This document shows, piece by piece, positions 10,555 through 20,876 of a DNA stretch of 64,000 bases. The notes below the pieces were generated by a model. It saw only the letters and a program-made list of their open reading frames with translations, was not told where the DNA came from and did no database searches. This stretch comes from Diphasiastrum complanatum. Taxonomy: Eukaryota; Streptophyta; Lycopodiopsida; Lycopodiales; Lycopodiaceae. A program made the position numbers and the translations under genes. Where the stretch lies: the NCBI GenBank assembly GCA_029204225.1, contig CM055098.1, forward strand, positions 21,615,097 to 21,679,096. The letters are read 5' to 3'. Numbering within the stretch: the stretch's first letter is position 1; each line of letters starts with the position of its first letter.

Positions 10555-12060
10555 TGTTCCATTCTTCATAAGAGATCGATACTCAAGATCCATTGCTTGG
10601 ATCCACTCTTCTTTCCTTGCTTGATCTACATTTGTAGGCTCATCCAAAGAGGTTAGGAAAGCAACATAATTTCCAGAAACTACTTGCTTACCCTTTTGAT
10701 CATATGTGAGCCTTGAAGGTACTTGTCTTTCTCTTGATGTTCTCCTTGGCTTTTGACTTGATGAAGGTCCATCATCACCACCATCCAAAGTAGGATCCTT
10801 CTCATCAACATCAAGAATGTTAGATCCATCTACTTTACCATCAATCATGCTTGAAGACACCTTTGCAATGTTTCCCTCATAAAAAATGACATCTCTACCA
10901 ACAATCACTTTGTTAGTAGAAGGAATGTAAACCTTGTAGGCTTTACTCACCTCACTATATCCAACAAAACTACCTCTTCTTGAAGATGGATCCTCCTTGG
11001 TCCTATCATCAAGAGTAATGTTGACATAGCATGTGTATCCAAAGGTTCTTAGAAAGTTGACACTCGGCCTCCTCTTGAATAGCATCTCAAAAGGTGTCCT
11101 TCCATCCAAAATAGCACTCGGCCACCTATTGCACAAGAAATTGGCACACAACAAAGCTTGATCCCAAAATGGTTTGTCAAGATTAGCACTTAACCTCATA
11201 GCTTTAGCACTTTCACATAAAGTTCTATTCTTCCTTTCAGCCACTCCATTTTGTTGTGGGGTCCTTGATGTTGTATACTCCCTCTTGATCCCATGCTCAT
11301 CACAAAAGGCCTTGAACTTGTTAGATAGGTACTCACCACCATTGTCACCTCTCAAGCACTTGATCTTTGTGGAAAATTGGTTCTCCCTTGCATTCTTGAA
11401 CTTGACAAAGACATCATACACTTCATCCTTGCTCTTTAGTAGATAGATCCAACAAAATCTACTAAAATCATCAATGAATGTTACATACATCTTAGCTCCA
11501 CTATTGCTAATTGTAGTAAATCCATGAATATCCGAATGTACAAGTTGAAAAGGCTTTGTAGAGCTAGAAATAGATCTAGTATAAGGTAGTCTATGTGACT
11601 TAGACAAAGCACAAGACTCACAAACATGCTTGTCATTACTTAAGGAACTTGGAAGACCAATCACAACCTTCTTCCTTGCCATTACCTCCAATGACTTGAA
11701 GTTGAGGTGTCCCATCCTTTTGTGCCAAACCTCTTGAATGGAAATTTGCTCCCTTGCAACACATCCAACTTGGTTAGCAATAACACAAGCATCAAGTTTG
11801 AACAACTTCCCTTGCCTTTTACCTTTTCCAATCAAGACATTGTTCCTTTTGATCAACCAAGCATCTCCATCAAAGTCCACCTTGAGGCCCTTACTTAGCA
11901 TTTGACTCACACTAAGCAAATTGTTGGTAATAGATGGAATAAACAAGACATCCTCCAAATGAACATTCCTATTTGTAGAGAGAGAAATAGGAATTGTGCC
12001 AATCCCTTTGATTGCACACTCACCATCATTGGCCGTGTAGATCACCCTCGTCATCTCCAT
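10555..12060 (-). pseudogene. copia pol: integrase and start of RT, truncated
   Basis: The long minus-strand frame begins in the protease-integrase spacer. It then shows the integrase zinc-binding region (WHKRMGHLNF then CESCALSKSH) and the catalytic core (HSDIHG, FIDDFSR, DNGGEYLS, then PQQNGVAERKNRT, a DDE-type triad). The integrase C-terminal region follows (FGYTCYV, FVGYS, VIFYE), then a Ser/Arg-rich linker and EEWIQAMDLEYRSLMKN, the usual first motif of copia RT. The similarity ends there; the last 50 codons read into unrelated DNA down to 10399. The frame overlaps gag by about 35 bp, so a frameshift near 12058 separates them. Confidence 0.9.
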
Positions 12061-13030
12061 ATGCCAACAAAGAAGTGAAGTACTCTTTGTGAAAGGTCAT
12101 GTGTGAACTTGCTCCACTATCAATCCACCAAGGATCTAGATCTCCATCATTAGCAAGAATACATGAAGACATCACAAAAGCATCATCATTTGCATCTTGC
12201 ACATCCAAACCATCCTCATCAAGAGTAAGATTACCTTGCTTGTCTCCTTGATCTCTCTTCTTCTTGTAGCACTCACTTGCAAAGTGTCCTTTGATGCCAC
12301 AATAGAAGTACTTGAGCTTTGATCTATCCTTCTTTTTGCCACTTGAAGAAGCATCCATTTGATCTTGCCCTTTAGACCACTTGCTTTTGGTTTTGCCCTT
12401 GAATTTGCTCTTTGTGAACATAGCATCTTGAAGTGTCGATGTAGATCCACCTCTTGCTTGAAGCCTATATTCCTCATTGATCAAGATCTCTTGAAGATCC
12501 ATCAAACTTGGCAAAGTCTTTTGAATAGCAATACTTTGAACGATGTTAGCATGAGCATCCAACAAGCCATTAAGAATCACTTGAATAAGCTCTCCTTCCT
12601 TAATGCTTTCATCTATGCAAGCTAACTCATCATTCAATGCTTTCATTCTCAAAACAAAAGTACTTGGACTTTCTTCATTCTTTTGCAAACAAGAAAAGCT
12701 TTGCCTTCTTAAAGTCAACACTCTAGCAGTAGACTTGGATTCATAAAGCTTCTTCAATGAATTCCAAGCTTCCAAAGATGATGTGCACTTACCAACTTCC
12801 TTGAGAAGTTCATTGGTAACATTCATCTTTATCATGTGTAGAGCCTTCTTGGCCCTCTTGTCATACCTCAATTGATCTTGTTCTGTTGCTGGTCTCTCCT
12901 CCAAGACTACAACAATATCCAAAACATCATTCATCTCAAGAAGTGACTCCATCCTCACTTTCCACAATGAATAGTTACTTGAGGTAAGCCTATCATTGGC
13001 TTCCAACATGACTCCAATTGAGGTTGCCAT
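12026..13030 (-). CDS. copia Gag with protease start
   Basis: 334 residues beginning MATSIGVMLEANDRL. It has a UBN2-type Gag domain (residues about 20-180, with NELLKEVGKCTSSLEAW and VLTLRRQSF), a Lys/Ser-rich stretch, a zinc knuckle near residue 245 and the aspartic protease motif WWIDSGASSHMT near residue 305. Gag forms the particle that packages element RNA. The knuckle is damaged: the first Cys of CX2CX4HX4C is Tyr (codon at 12308-12310), whereas the related copies at 46.8 and 48.3 kb keep Cys. The frame closes 18 codons after the protease motif through a frameshift. Confidence 0.85.
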   Translation of the reverse strand: MATSIGVMLEANDRLTSSNYSLWKVRMESLLEMNDVLDIVVVLEERPATEQDQLRYDKRAKKALHMIKMNVTNELLKEVGKCTSSLEAWNSLKKLYESKSTARVLTLRRQSFSCLQKNEESPSTFVLRMKALNDELACIDESIKEGELIQVILNGLLDAHANIVQSIAIQKTLPSLMDLQEILINEEYRLQARGGSTSTLQDAMFTKSKFKGKTKSKWSKGQDQMDASSSGKKKDRSKLKYFYCGIKGHFASECYKKKRDQGDKQGNLTLDEDGLDVQDANDDAFVMSSCILANDGDLDPWWIDSGASSHMTFHKEYFTSLLAYGDDEGDLHGQ

Positions 13031-13551
13031 GTAGCAATGACCTGATCTTCTCTTTCAACCTGCTTCAATGCACAAAGCACTCCTTTGAACAACAACAAAT
13101 GCTTTCAAAAGAAATCACCAAGATATGATCTATCCTCAATCTAATGACTTCTGCCACTTCCTAAGATTGAAACACACTCAAATGAAGTCCAGCAACCTCA
13201 CTATCTAGAGATCCAATCAAAATTAGGGTTTTGACAAAATCACAAAAAATTGACTATTCCAAATCTACATGCAAATGCTGAAAATTTGATATGCAATCTA
13301 TAAGCCACCACTTAGGCTGAACCAATGATCCAAAAATGGGCCAAATCCAGTATGTGAATTCAAAAATCGGAATTGAACAAGTATATTGACCTATTTAGTG
13401 TTTTGATCTACAAAAGATCCAATCTACAAAAGCAAAAAATCCGATTTTGGTGTAGAATCCTCTCTAGCATGCTCTAGACTTGATATCTTCACCAAATCAT
13501 TGATAGATCTGATTTCCTCCTTCATAGCCTGAAACACAAGCTCTGATACCA

Positions 13552-14201
13552 TGTGAAAGATTTCAGATCCTTAAGATCCAATCTACTTGAATGATCTTTG
13601 GTTAGAAAGAGAAATACACTACCAATCTCACCAATGTAGAAAAATCAGCATCTACACACAATTTGAGATGCAAACACTAATAGAACTTGATCAAACTTGA
13701 ATGAAATGATTATGTACTGTTGCTGTCTGTACAAAACCAGCAAGCTACTGTATTTCACACGTGTGGATCCAAAAATAGCATATATAAATCATTCTACACA
13801 TAGAATTGCAAGCAATCACCAAGATAGTGCACCAATGGATAGTAGAACCCAAGAGAACCATGTATAAGCATGAAATGAAATAGAGAAGAGAGAAGATCAC
13901 TCTCTCCACGAGTTACATCCTTTTATAGCAGGTCCAAACCCTTTTTGGCCACTTGGCTTTCCCACCAAAATGCTAACCCTACTAATTTCGGGTCTAGATT
14001 CAATGTACCCAACTTATTCAAATTGAATCTACTCAAACTCGCATTCTGTCTTTCCCATACTTTCAAAAAGTGTTTATTCAAATGAAATTTAGACTAATGA
14101 ACTTTGAAAAGTCAACCTCTAAGTCTAAAACAAGTTTTGGCCTCAATATGCCAAATATGAAAATATTGCAAAATGTAATGAAACTAGTTGAATCTTTCAC
14201 A
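13552..14201 (-). repeat. 5' LTR of the copia element
   Basis: 650 bp with ends TGTGAAAGATT...AATCTTTCACA. The primer-binding site (minus strand TGGTATCAGAGC, 13551-13540) touches it directly. It is related to the LTRs at 49616-50268 and 50890-51541. Confidence 0.85.
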
Positions 14202-15150
14202 TGTGTCTCCCATAACAGCCGAGGACGAAGCAACGACCTGTGGCGGTCGAGCGCTGACAGAATCGGTAGGGATGGTGGACACAATTTCCAAAGTACGAAG
14301 ACGTTTGCGAGAGCTTGTAGACATAAACTTTTTAGCACGCTTTGTGCGCAAGACAAAGCCTAGAGGTAGGCAAAGCCAAGCCGTAGCAGGTAGTGGTGCA
14401 AGTTGCTGAAATCACAGCAAGCCCCATTCACCTGGGTTGACTTCAAGCGCAGTTTTCGGACGCAGTTCATTCCTCCACATGAGCATGTGCGTGTGACGGA
14501 TGCTTGGTTCATGCATCGTCAGAGGCAGCACATGGTGCAGGAATATGCTGATCAGTATAGAGAGGTGCTGATCAAGATACCAGAGGAGATTCCTGAGTGG
14601 TTGGTAGTCCACAAGTTCATATTAGGTCTTCGTGCAGAGTTGAGGCCTTCAGTTCTTAATGAAGGATGCAAAACCTTGGAAGAGGCAGTTGCTACGGCCC
14701 TCAACTTCGAAGGCAATGTTCGCAACATGGCTGAATCTGGAGTGGCAAGTGTGCCCTAGAAGATGGGTTCGCGGAAGTCCGGCCAAGCTTGTCAGAGGGA
14801 TTTCTCGCAGAAGGATTCTATGCTGAGAAGTTAGACTTTGAGATCACCAAATTAGCTAAGTTTGATATTGTGTTGGGTAAGCGGTGGCATGCGAGTAAGC
14901 AGCCCGCTATAGATTTTATGACTCATGTATATAAGTTCGGGCATGAGAGTTTGTCTCATGTTCTGAAGGGGGAGCGACCTACAGTTGAAGGTCCTCTTGT
15001 TACCTTGATGCAAATAAAGAAAATGGAGTTGCAGTATGTGTGGTTGTGTTATCTTGCAAATGTGAATGTTGATTCCAGTTTTAGTTGTTTGCAAATAAAC
15101 CCACTTGCAATTTCATCTAATTTAATAACCTTGGTTAATGCTAATTTGAT
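14202..15150 (+). pseudogene. Ty3/gypsy gag-protease remnant
   Basis: On the + strand, 14409-14756 encodes a retrotransposon Gag domain (FTWVDFKRSFRTQFIPP, then QEYADQYREVLIKIPEEI). After a stop, the stretch around 14820-15040 resembles the retropepsin/linker part of gypsy Pol (KFDIVLGKRWHASKQPA, with HVYKFGHESL). The frames are broken and there are no RT or integrase motifs, so this is a fragment. Beyond 15050 nothing is recognisable. Confidence 0.7.
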
Positions 15151-15326
15151 ATAGCAACAACGATGTGATCCAGCTAGTCAGCTAGAGCGATCCATCCGAG
15201 CTGAGTTTAAACATTTATTAATTGACCACAAGACTAGCTACGAGTAAGCTGAAAATAGTGAGTGATAGTAGTAGTGGAGCGTGCTGTGGACTGGCGAGTA
15301 GCCCGTGAAGATCTAGTGATCCTGGA

Positions 15327-18300
15327 TCAAGCATAAATATGTGAGACTCTCTGTGTCTTCGATCTCCGAGTGGGGACTTCAAAATCCAAAACGGAAGTGT
15401 CCTCTCTGTCTCGCTTCTGGAAAAACTGGGTAATATGAGCCTGGCTGTGATCCATATCTGTGGCAGGTAGAAGTGAAGCTCGTACAGTATACATCGCTCT
15501 CAATAGAAGACCTACACATCTGGAGTCTGGATATTCGAGGAACGATCGCAATGTGAGAGGGGTATCTCTGTATAAACAATGGTAACGCCCCCTGATCTCA
15601 TAATATACTGGACAACGAAGGATGAAATGGAACTCATCTTCCATCTCATGAAGAGAACAAAGCTGACATATCCTCTGCAATCTGGTAGTGTCCGTGTATC
15701 TACCCGTCTCAATAGCCAGCTGATGAGAAAAGACTCGGAGCTGTCCCATACGGTATCGTAGACCAAAAGATAATGGCTGTGTAAGATATGTTGGAAGGAC
15801 AAGGGTACCCGTAGTATCCAACCGTAGTAGATGTGTGCCATAGAAATGTATCTTGATCTTATCAGGGTCGGGCTGTGACCATATAGTGCGTATGTAGCTA
15901 CGATAAATATGTTGTCTGATATAAGCATGAGTCCCGCTCGGAAGATCAAGTACAGATAAGCCCCAAGTCCGAAGAAGGGCTGAGACACTGCCAAACCAAG
16001 AATGCTTGGCCCCCTGTCCAGCAATGGTGCGTGATGAAGTGAGAGCAGCAACAATATATCTGGAAGTGTCTAACTCTGATATCCTGTGAAGAAAGGTAAT
16101 GATCTGAAACATAGCATCGATAACTAGGGGAGGGGAAGCAAACTCCGCTAATATGATATCATGTGGCACCGAGGGCTTAGCCCTAATCATCCTGCTAAGC
16201 ATGAGAATCTGGATACGAGTAAGATCCCTCCAAGTATCACGTGATAAATCTGGACACCAAGTCTCAGCAAAGTATAAAACAACCGGGGAGACAGTGGTAG
16301 AAAAAGTAAGCATCTGGTAGCAGGCTCTTGTACATAATATGTGGAGCAGAATCTCCCCATATGAACAAGAGAAGTGTGCCCCTTACGGAGTCTGGTGAGG
16401 GCTGCCGGTCGGAATGTGAGTAGCGGACCAGAAAAAAGTACTCCCAAATAAGTGTAAGAGGTCACAATCTCAGTCGGCAGCCCATCATAATAGAAGGTCA
16501 CATCTCTCATATGCTGTCTATTGGTGTTGAACACCATAATCTTGGTCTTCTTAGTATTAACCGTCAATCCCCAAAGCTGACAGAAGTGATGTAAAGCAGA
16601 GAGGTGTCATTGTAAGCCAGCTGCAGAGGATGAGAGAAGAACCACATTATCAGCATATAGGAGAATGGGGATAATAGTATCTACTAAGGGACAGCCCTCT
16701 CCACCTTCCTCTCGAATAATCCGCTCGAGGTCATCAATATATAGTGCAAAGAGAGTAGGAGATAAGGGGCAGCCCTGCTTCACTCCAATGGTAGAATGGA
16801 TCAGCGAGGACCAACCACTACCGTCCTTTGAATCGCGCCCAAACTCGCTCATATAAAGTAATGATCGCGACAATAGTCTCGTCTGTGAGCCAAGCAAAGA
16901 TAATCTCTGGAAAAGGAGGTGTCTCGGAACTGAGTCAAAAGCTTTGCAGAAGTCCACAAAGCAACAATAAACTCTCTGTCTTTGATGTTGTGCCTCCTCA
17001 ATGATGCATCGCAAAATGAAAATCTGATCTGAGGTAGAGTATCCTGGTCTGAACCCAGCCTGACCCATAGCATGTAAATCCTCAGTCTAGCAAAAGATCC
17101 AGTAACCGTCTGTAAAATGGAACCATAAACCTTAGCCAAAGTGTGACCAATCATAATAGTACGGTAGTTTTCTACATTTATGGGATCACCTGCCTTGAGA
17201 ATGGGATGAAGAATGTTAGTACACCATGCGGTAGGAAAACCAGAGGTCACAGCAGTGTTAAAAGCGTGAGCAATAAAGGGCGAGATAAGATGTGCTACAG
17301 GTTTTAGAAAATCCACGTTTAGAGAATCATAGTCAGTGGCTTTATGAAGTTTGGCATGGTTAATGGCATTTTCAACCATGTGTGGAGTAAAAAGCGTGCA
17401 GCGGGCAGGTCGTGGTGAGAGTAAGGTAGGAGGGGAGTCTAGGGTATAAACTTTTGTGGCATATTCGACCCAAGATTCGGTTGCGATGGGGGCCAAAGTC
17501 GAAGAGGATCTGGTGAAATGTTTCCAGAAAAAGGAGGAGAAAGAGGAAGCTAAAGAATCGATCAACCTTTGGCAGAGTAATCGTAGGTATGTTATTTTCT
17601 TTGTTCTGGTGGCTTTACGATATTTTTTCTGGTGTTGTTTGAGTGTTGTAGGGGAGTGTAATATGGCATTTGCCACATGTTTGTGAAGAGAATGACATTC
17701 TGCATCATACCAACGGTTGTGAACACGTCTATGAGATGATATCGTCTTGGTGGGGAAAGATGAGGACGCTGCAGATAAGAGGGATTTAAAGAGAAAAGTG
17801 GCTTGTTGCTCAACTGATGTCGTGAAAGGGAAGTGAGTAAGTAGTTGGGATAGGGTTGTGGTGTAGTTGGCGAGTCCTGAGTGAGTAAAAGGAACACGTT
17901 TATTAGTAGAAGAGGAGCGTGGAACTTTAGAAGACGGGGTTATGTGACCCAGTGAGAGGCGTAGGAGTGAGTGATCAGAGATGGTAGGAGGTGTAATGGA
18001 GAAATCAGAGATGTGAGGGATCAAAGCAGGTGATCCAATAAAGTAGTCAACTACACTATGTCCTCCACCATGAGGATAACATGTAAACGCTGATGAGGAA
18101 GGCCATTGTGTGAGGCCATTCAAGATGGCCAGAGAATGTGTCTCCGCAAGAGTAATCAACTGCTCTCCAAAAGATGTAACTGAAGTGTGTGCATCCTGTG
18201 ATACTCGATCAAATCCCATATCCAGAGGATGAAGCCGAAGAACGTCAGTATCTGCATGAAATTCTGTCTGTCTGGAGCTAGTACGGGCGTTGAAATCTCC

Positions 18301-18762
18301 TGCTGATAAAATGTAGCCCTGCTGAGAAAAAACAACAATATCATCTGAGAGTGCCTGAAATGGGTCCCCACCAAATTCAGCAAACGCCGAAGTCTGTGGA
18401 GCGAAGTAACATACAGCCATATAAATGTCCTGCGGTAATCCCAATAAGGAACCAATAGTATGTAGCCATATATATCGAGCATACGAATCTTGCTTAACCA
18501 TGTTAACTGCCGTGGCTCTGTATAAACAAGGTACTCCGCCAGATCCACGACAGATTTTTCCCCTCGCAAATGGGCAAAAAACAGAATGCCAAGAGTAATT
18601 CTGTATATGTGGAAGAGGATGATATAAGGACTCATGGGTTTCAGCCAACAACAAACTGTGACATTTGCTTATAAAATCAGCAAAATCTCCTGCCGATGAT
18701 GATGATAAAAAACCATTGCAATTCCAAAGCCAAGTCTCAAAATGGTAGGGGATCTCGGGCAT
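15327..18762 (-). pseudogene. LINE A ORF2: endonuclease, reverse transcriptase, C-terminal zinc motif
   Basis: The first frame (18762-16849) opens four bases after ORF1. It contains an APE-type endonuclease (WNCNGFLSS, LLAETHE, SAGDFNAR, VVDYFIGSP, SDHSLL), a linker, and the first RT motifs (KATDYDSLNVDFLKP, YRTIMIGHTLAKVYG). After a frameshift near 17070, RT continues (QAGFRPGYSTSDQ, CCFVDFCKAFDSVPR, GVKQGCPLSPTLFALYIDD). The catalytic box is YADN (16657-16646), with Asn for the second Asp. A TGA at about 16604 and a frameshift near 16310 precede the last frame, which ends with a Cys/His motif (CQLC...HFILRCP). The product would nick DNA and copy the element; here it is broken. Confidence 0.85.
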
Positions 18763-18765
18763 CTC

Positions 18766-19776
18766 CTAAACCCGGGAGCCCCAAGTTCCTAGTGTGAGAG
18801 GAGGTCGAAATATCTTGGTTTGCCGTCGAGAAAGACGACCCTTTGCTTCATGAATAATCTTTTTCCTTGCTAACCATTGGGTATTTGTCAAATCATCATC
18901 CATATAAATGAAAGTGCCTTTAAGTTTTGTTCTAAGCCAAAGGGTTGCATTGCGGTGTTGAAGAGAGTGAAATTTGACAAAAAGAACGTTGTCATCAAAT
19001 TTACTACGCCATGCCGTATCAAAACCATCAACAACATGAGATAACTTGGAAACGAGTAAATCTGTAGCTTCGTCTATTGGTTTACCGCCGTTTGCAATGC
19101 CTCTTACTGTAATATTGAGAGCCTTTTTAGCTCTTCTAGCTTGTTCATCCAAAACTGTCTCCAAATTGTTATCCATCGTAGAGGCTGAGATATGGGGATG
19201 ATTACCTTGTTTGAGGATCGATGTCGTTTCTTCAACCTGTTTTGCAAGTGATGAGAGTTTGCTGCCCATATCATACGGTTTGAAGAGTGCTGCCCATGTC
19301 TTTGTCTCTTCGACCTGTTTTTCCAATCAAGATATTTTGTTGGAAGTTTCGTCTGAAGGCAATACATGTTCGGCAATCCGTCGCTTAAGATATACATTTT
19401 CTTGCTCAAGTTGCTCCACCCTCTCTTTGACACTTACGAGATCCATAACCAACTTGCCATTCGCCATTTCAAAAAAGTGTAGCTGTTTCTTAAGGCTGAT
19501 GATTTCGTTTCGGATGAAACCAATATCATAGGCATAAAGACTCTCAATAGGCTTGGAAGGAGTGTAATCGACCGTGGCTTGCTGATTTGCCGTTTCTGTG
19601 ACAGCAAGTATAGTGTTGGTGACAATGGAGCCTTCGAGTGCAGCCAACGGTGATGGGAGTTCCTTCATTGCTGTACTAGGTGAAATAACATCCCCGGCCA
19701 TTGTAGAAGGTGGGGGAGGAGAAGAGATGGATAGAGGGGGGGGTGTCGGGGCACTCCCCTTTTTCTTAGGTGCCAT
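18766..19776 (-). pseudogene. LINE A ORF1, RNA-binding type, one in-frame stop
   Basis: Starts MAPKKKGSAPTPPPLS and shows a Pro/Ser-rich N-terminus, a heptad-patterned coiled coil (about residues 75-145, rich in Lys, Glu, Leu), one TGA stop at about 19326, more coiled coil, and a C-terminal domain (KKALNITVRGIANG, WLRTKLKGTFIYMDDDLT) resembling nucleic-acid-binding ORF1 domains. It ends four bases before ORF2, which suggests ORF2 was translated by reinitiation. The related copy at 31 kb keeps the same C-terminal domain. Confidence 0.75.
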
Positions 19777-20164
19777 GTGTGAAGGCAGGAAAGGACAGGA
19801 TCAGCAATGTAAAGAGAGCACCAAGGACAACAGAGCAACACCTGGTCAGAAGACCATCGGGCCAGTCAGCGTGCCTGCAGTCAGTGCCTCAGGGCAAGGC
19901 AGCACCTGGTCAGAGGACGGGCCAGTCAGCGCTCCTGCAATCAGGAGATCAACGGGCTAGTAGCACGCTCACATCTGGTGCAGGGGTCAACAGGGGTCCG
20001 GGCAGCATCAGTCAGCGTGCTAGGACAGCACTTGAGCAGCGCCAGTACCTGCTCAGCTGGATTCTGCTCAGACCATCGCAACAGTTCTGCGCCTAGGTCC
20101 AGCTCAGATCAGAGCCCAGGTCCCATTCTGAGCAGCGCTCCAGATCCGCTTCAGATCAGCGCTT

Positions 20165-20167
<3 letters not shown>

Positions 20168-20215
<48 letters not shown>

Positions 20216-20226
20216 AGAGAGAGAGA
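20168..20226 (+). repeat. (GA)n microsatellite between LINE copies
   Basis: About 59 bp of GA repeat. On the minus strand it is a (TC)n tail following the 3' end of the short element at 20227-20750, and it abuts the 5' end of LINE A. Confidence 0.9.
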
Positions 20227-20750
20227 ACTTTATTAATGTCCTTTGGGATACCCTAAGGTACATAGGACTAAGGTACATAGGACTAAGAAAAGGTACATGT
20301 CAAGTGTGAATACATAGGAGCTTAAAGCTCAATAATCCAAAAGAAATAATAACTGCAAACAAATGCCTATATATAAGCTGTATGAAAAATGTGCCTGGCC
20401 CAGTCAGGGTCCATTAGCGTTGTATGATACATGATGATGTCAGCAACTTGTGATGGTACCACTAGATATGCCGCTCTCCTCTGTCGTCGGTTATGCTGTC
20501 GAAGTGTCCGCTGCCATAAACCTCTAGACTGTGCTCTGGTAGCGGGCTCTCTATTTGTGGATACTCCATTCGCATTATGGCATTGAGCAACATCGGAAAC
20601 GGCCGCACAAGAAGTTGAAACAACAGCGATGGATTCTGCAGTGCTGGTGGACAGCGAAGGTACTGTTTCTGCAGCAATGTTGCTGGTGGACAGCGATGGT
20701 GAAGGGGGGGCCAACGATGAGGGGGCAGGGATGGTGGACAGCGATAAGAG
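20227..20750 (-). mobile_element. short LINE-related non-autonomous element
   Basis: About 520 bp between two GA-type tracts. Its 3' part (minus strand, 20300-20227) matches the LINE C1 tail: TACATGTC-like sequence, a small hairpin at 20259-20270, GACATTAATAAAG-like sequence and a (TC)n run. Its 5' part encodes MAPPSPSLSTS, similar in style to the LINE ORF1 start, in a 115-codon frame (20714-20367) of unknown function. It lacks endonuclease and RT. It could be an internally deleted LINE or a SINE-like partner that borrows the LINE 3' end. Confidence 0.55.
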
Positions 20751-20776
20751 AGAGAGAAGAAGAAGAAGAAGAAGAA

Positions 20777-20868
20777 ATTATATTAATGTCTGTTGGGTGC
20801 CCAAGGGCACATAAGATAGAAGAAATAAGTACATATCTCGTAGGAACACTGTCCATGTCAGACAACAT
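20777..20868 (-). mobile_element. 5'-truncated LINE tail
   Basis: About 90 bp with the LINE 3' signature: hairpin stems GTGCC/GGCAC at 20797-20810, GACATTAAT and a (TTC)n/(TC)n run at 20776-20748. It lies between LINE C1 and the short element, in the same orientation. Confidence 0.6.
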
Positions 20869-20876
20869 AAGAGAGA

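Larger units (their letters stand above)
10555..14201 (-). mobile_element. Ty1/copia retrotransposon, 3'-truncated
   Basis: The order on the minus strand is 5' LTR (14201-13552), primer-binding site (13551-13540), leader, gag (from 13030), protease, integrase and the very start of reverse transcriptase. RT similarity stops near 10555 and is replaced by unrelated GGCGAAGGTT repeat sequence. RT, RNase H and the 3' LTR are absent, so the copy cannot move on its own. gag and pol are in different frames here, although this family normally has one polyprotein. Confidence 0.9.
15200..20165 (-). mobile_element. LINE copy A, near full length
   Basis: A non-LTR retrotransposon on the minus strand with a 5' UTR (about 20165-19777), ORF1 (19776-18766), ORF2 (18762-15327) and a short 3' region ending near 15200. 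The 5' UTR has several partial repeats of a GGTCAG/GCCAGTCAGCG type. The 5' end abuts a (GA)n tract that follows another LINE tail. Stops and frameshifts in both ORFs show it is inactive. Confidence 0.85.
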
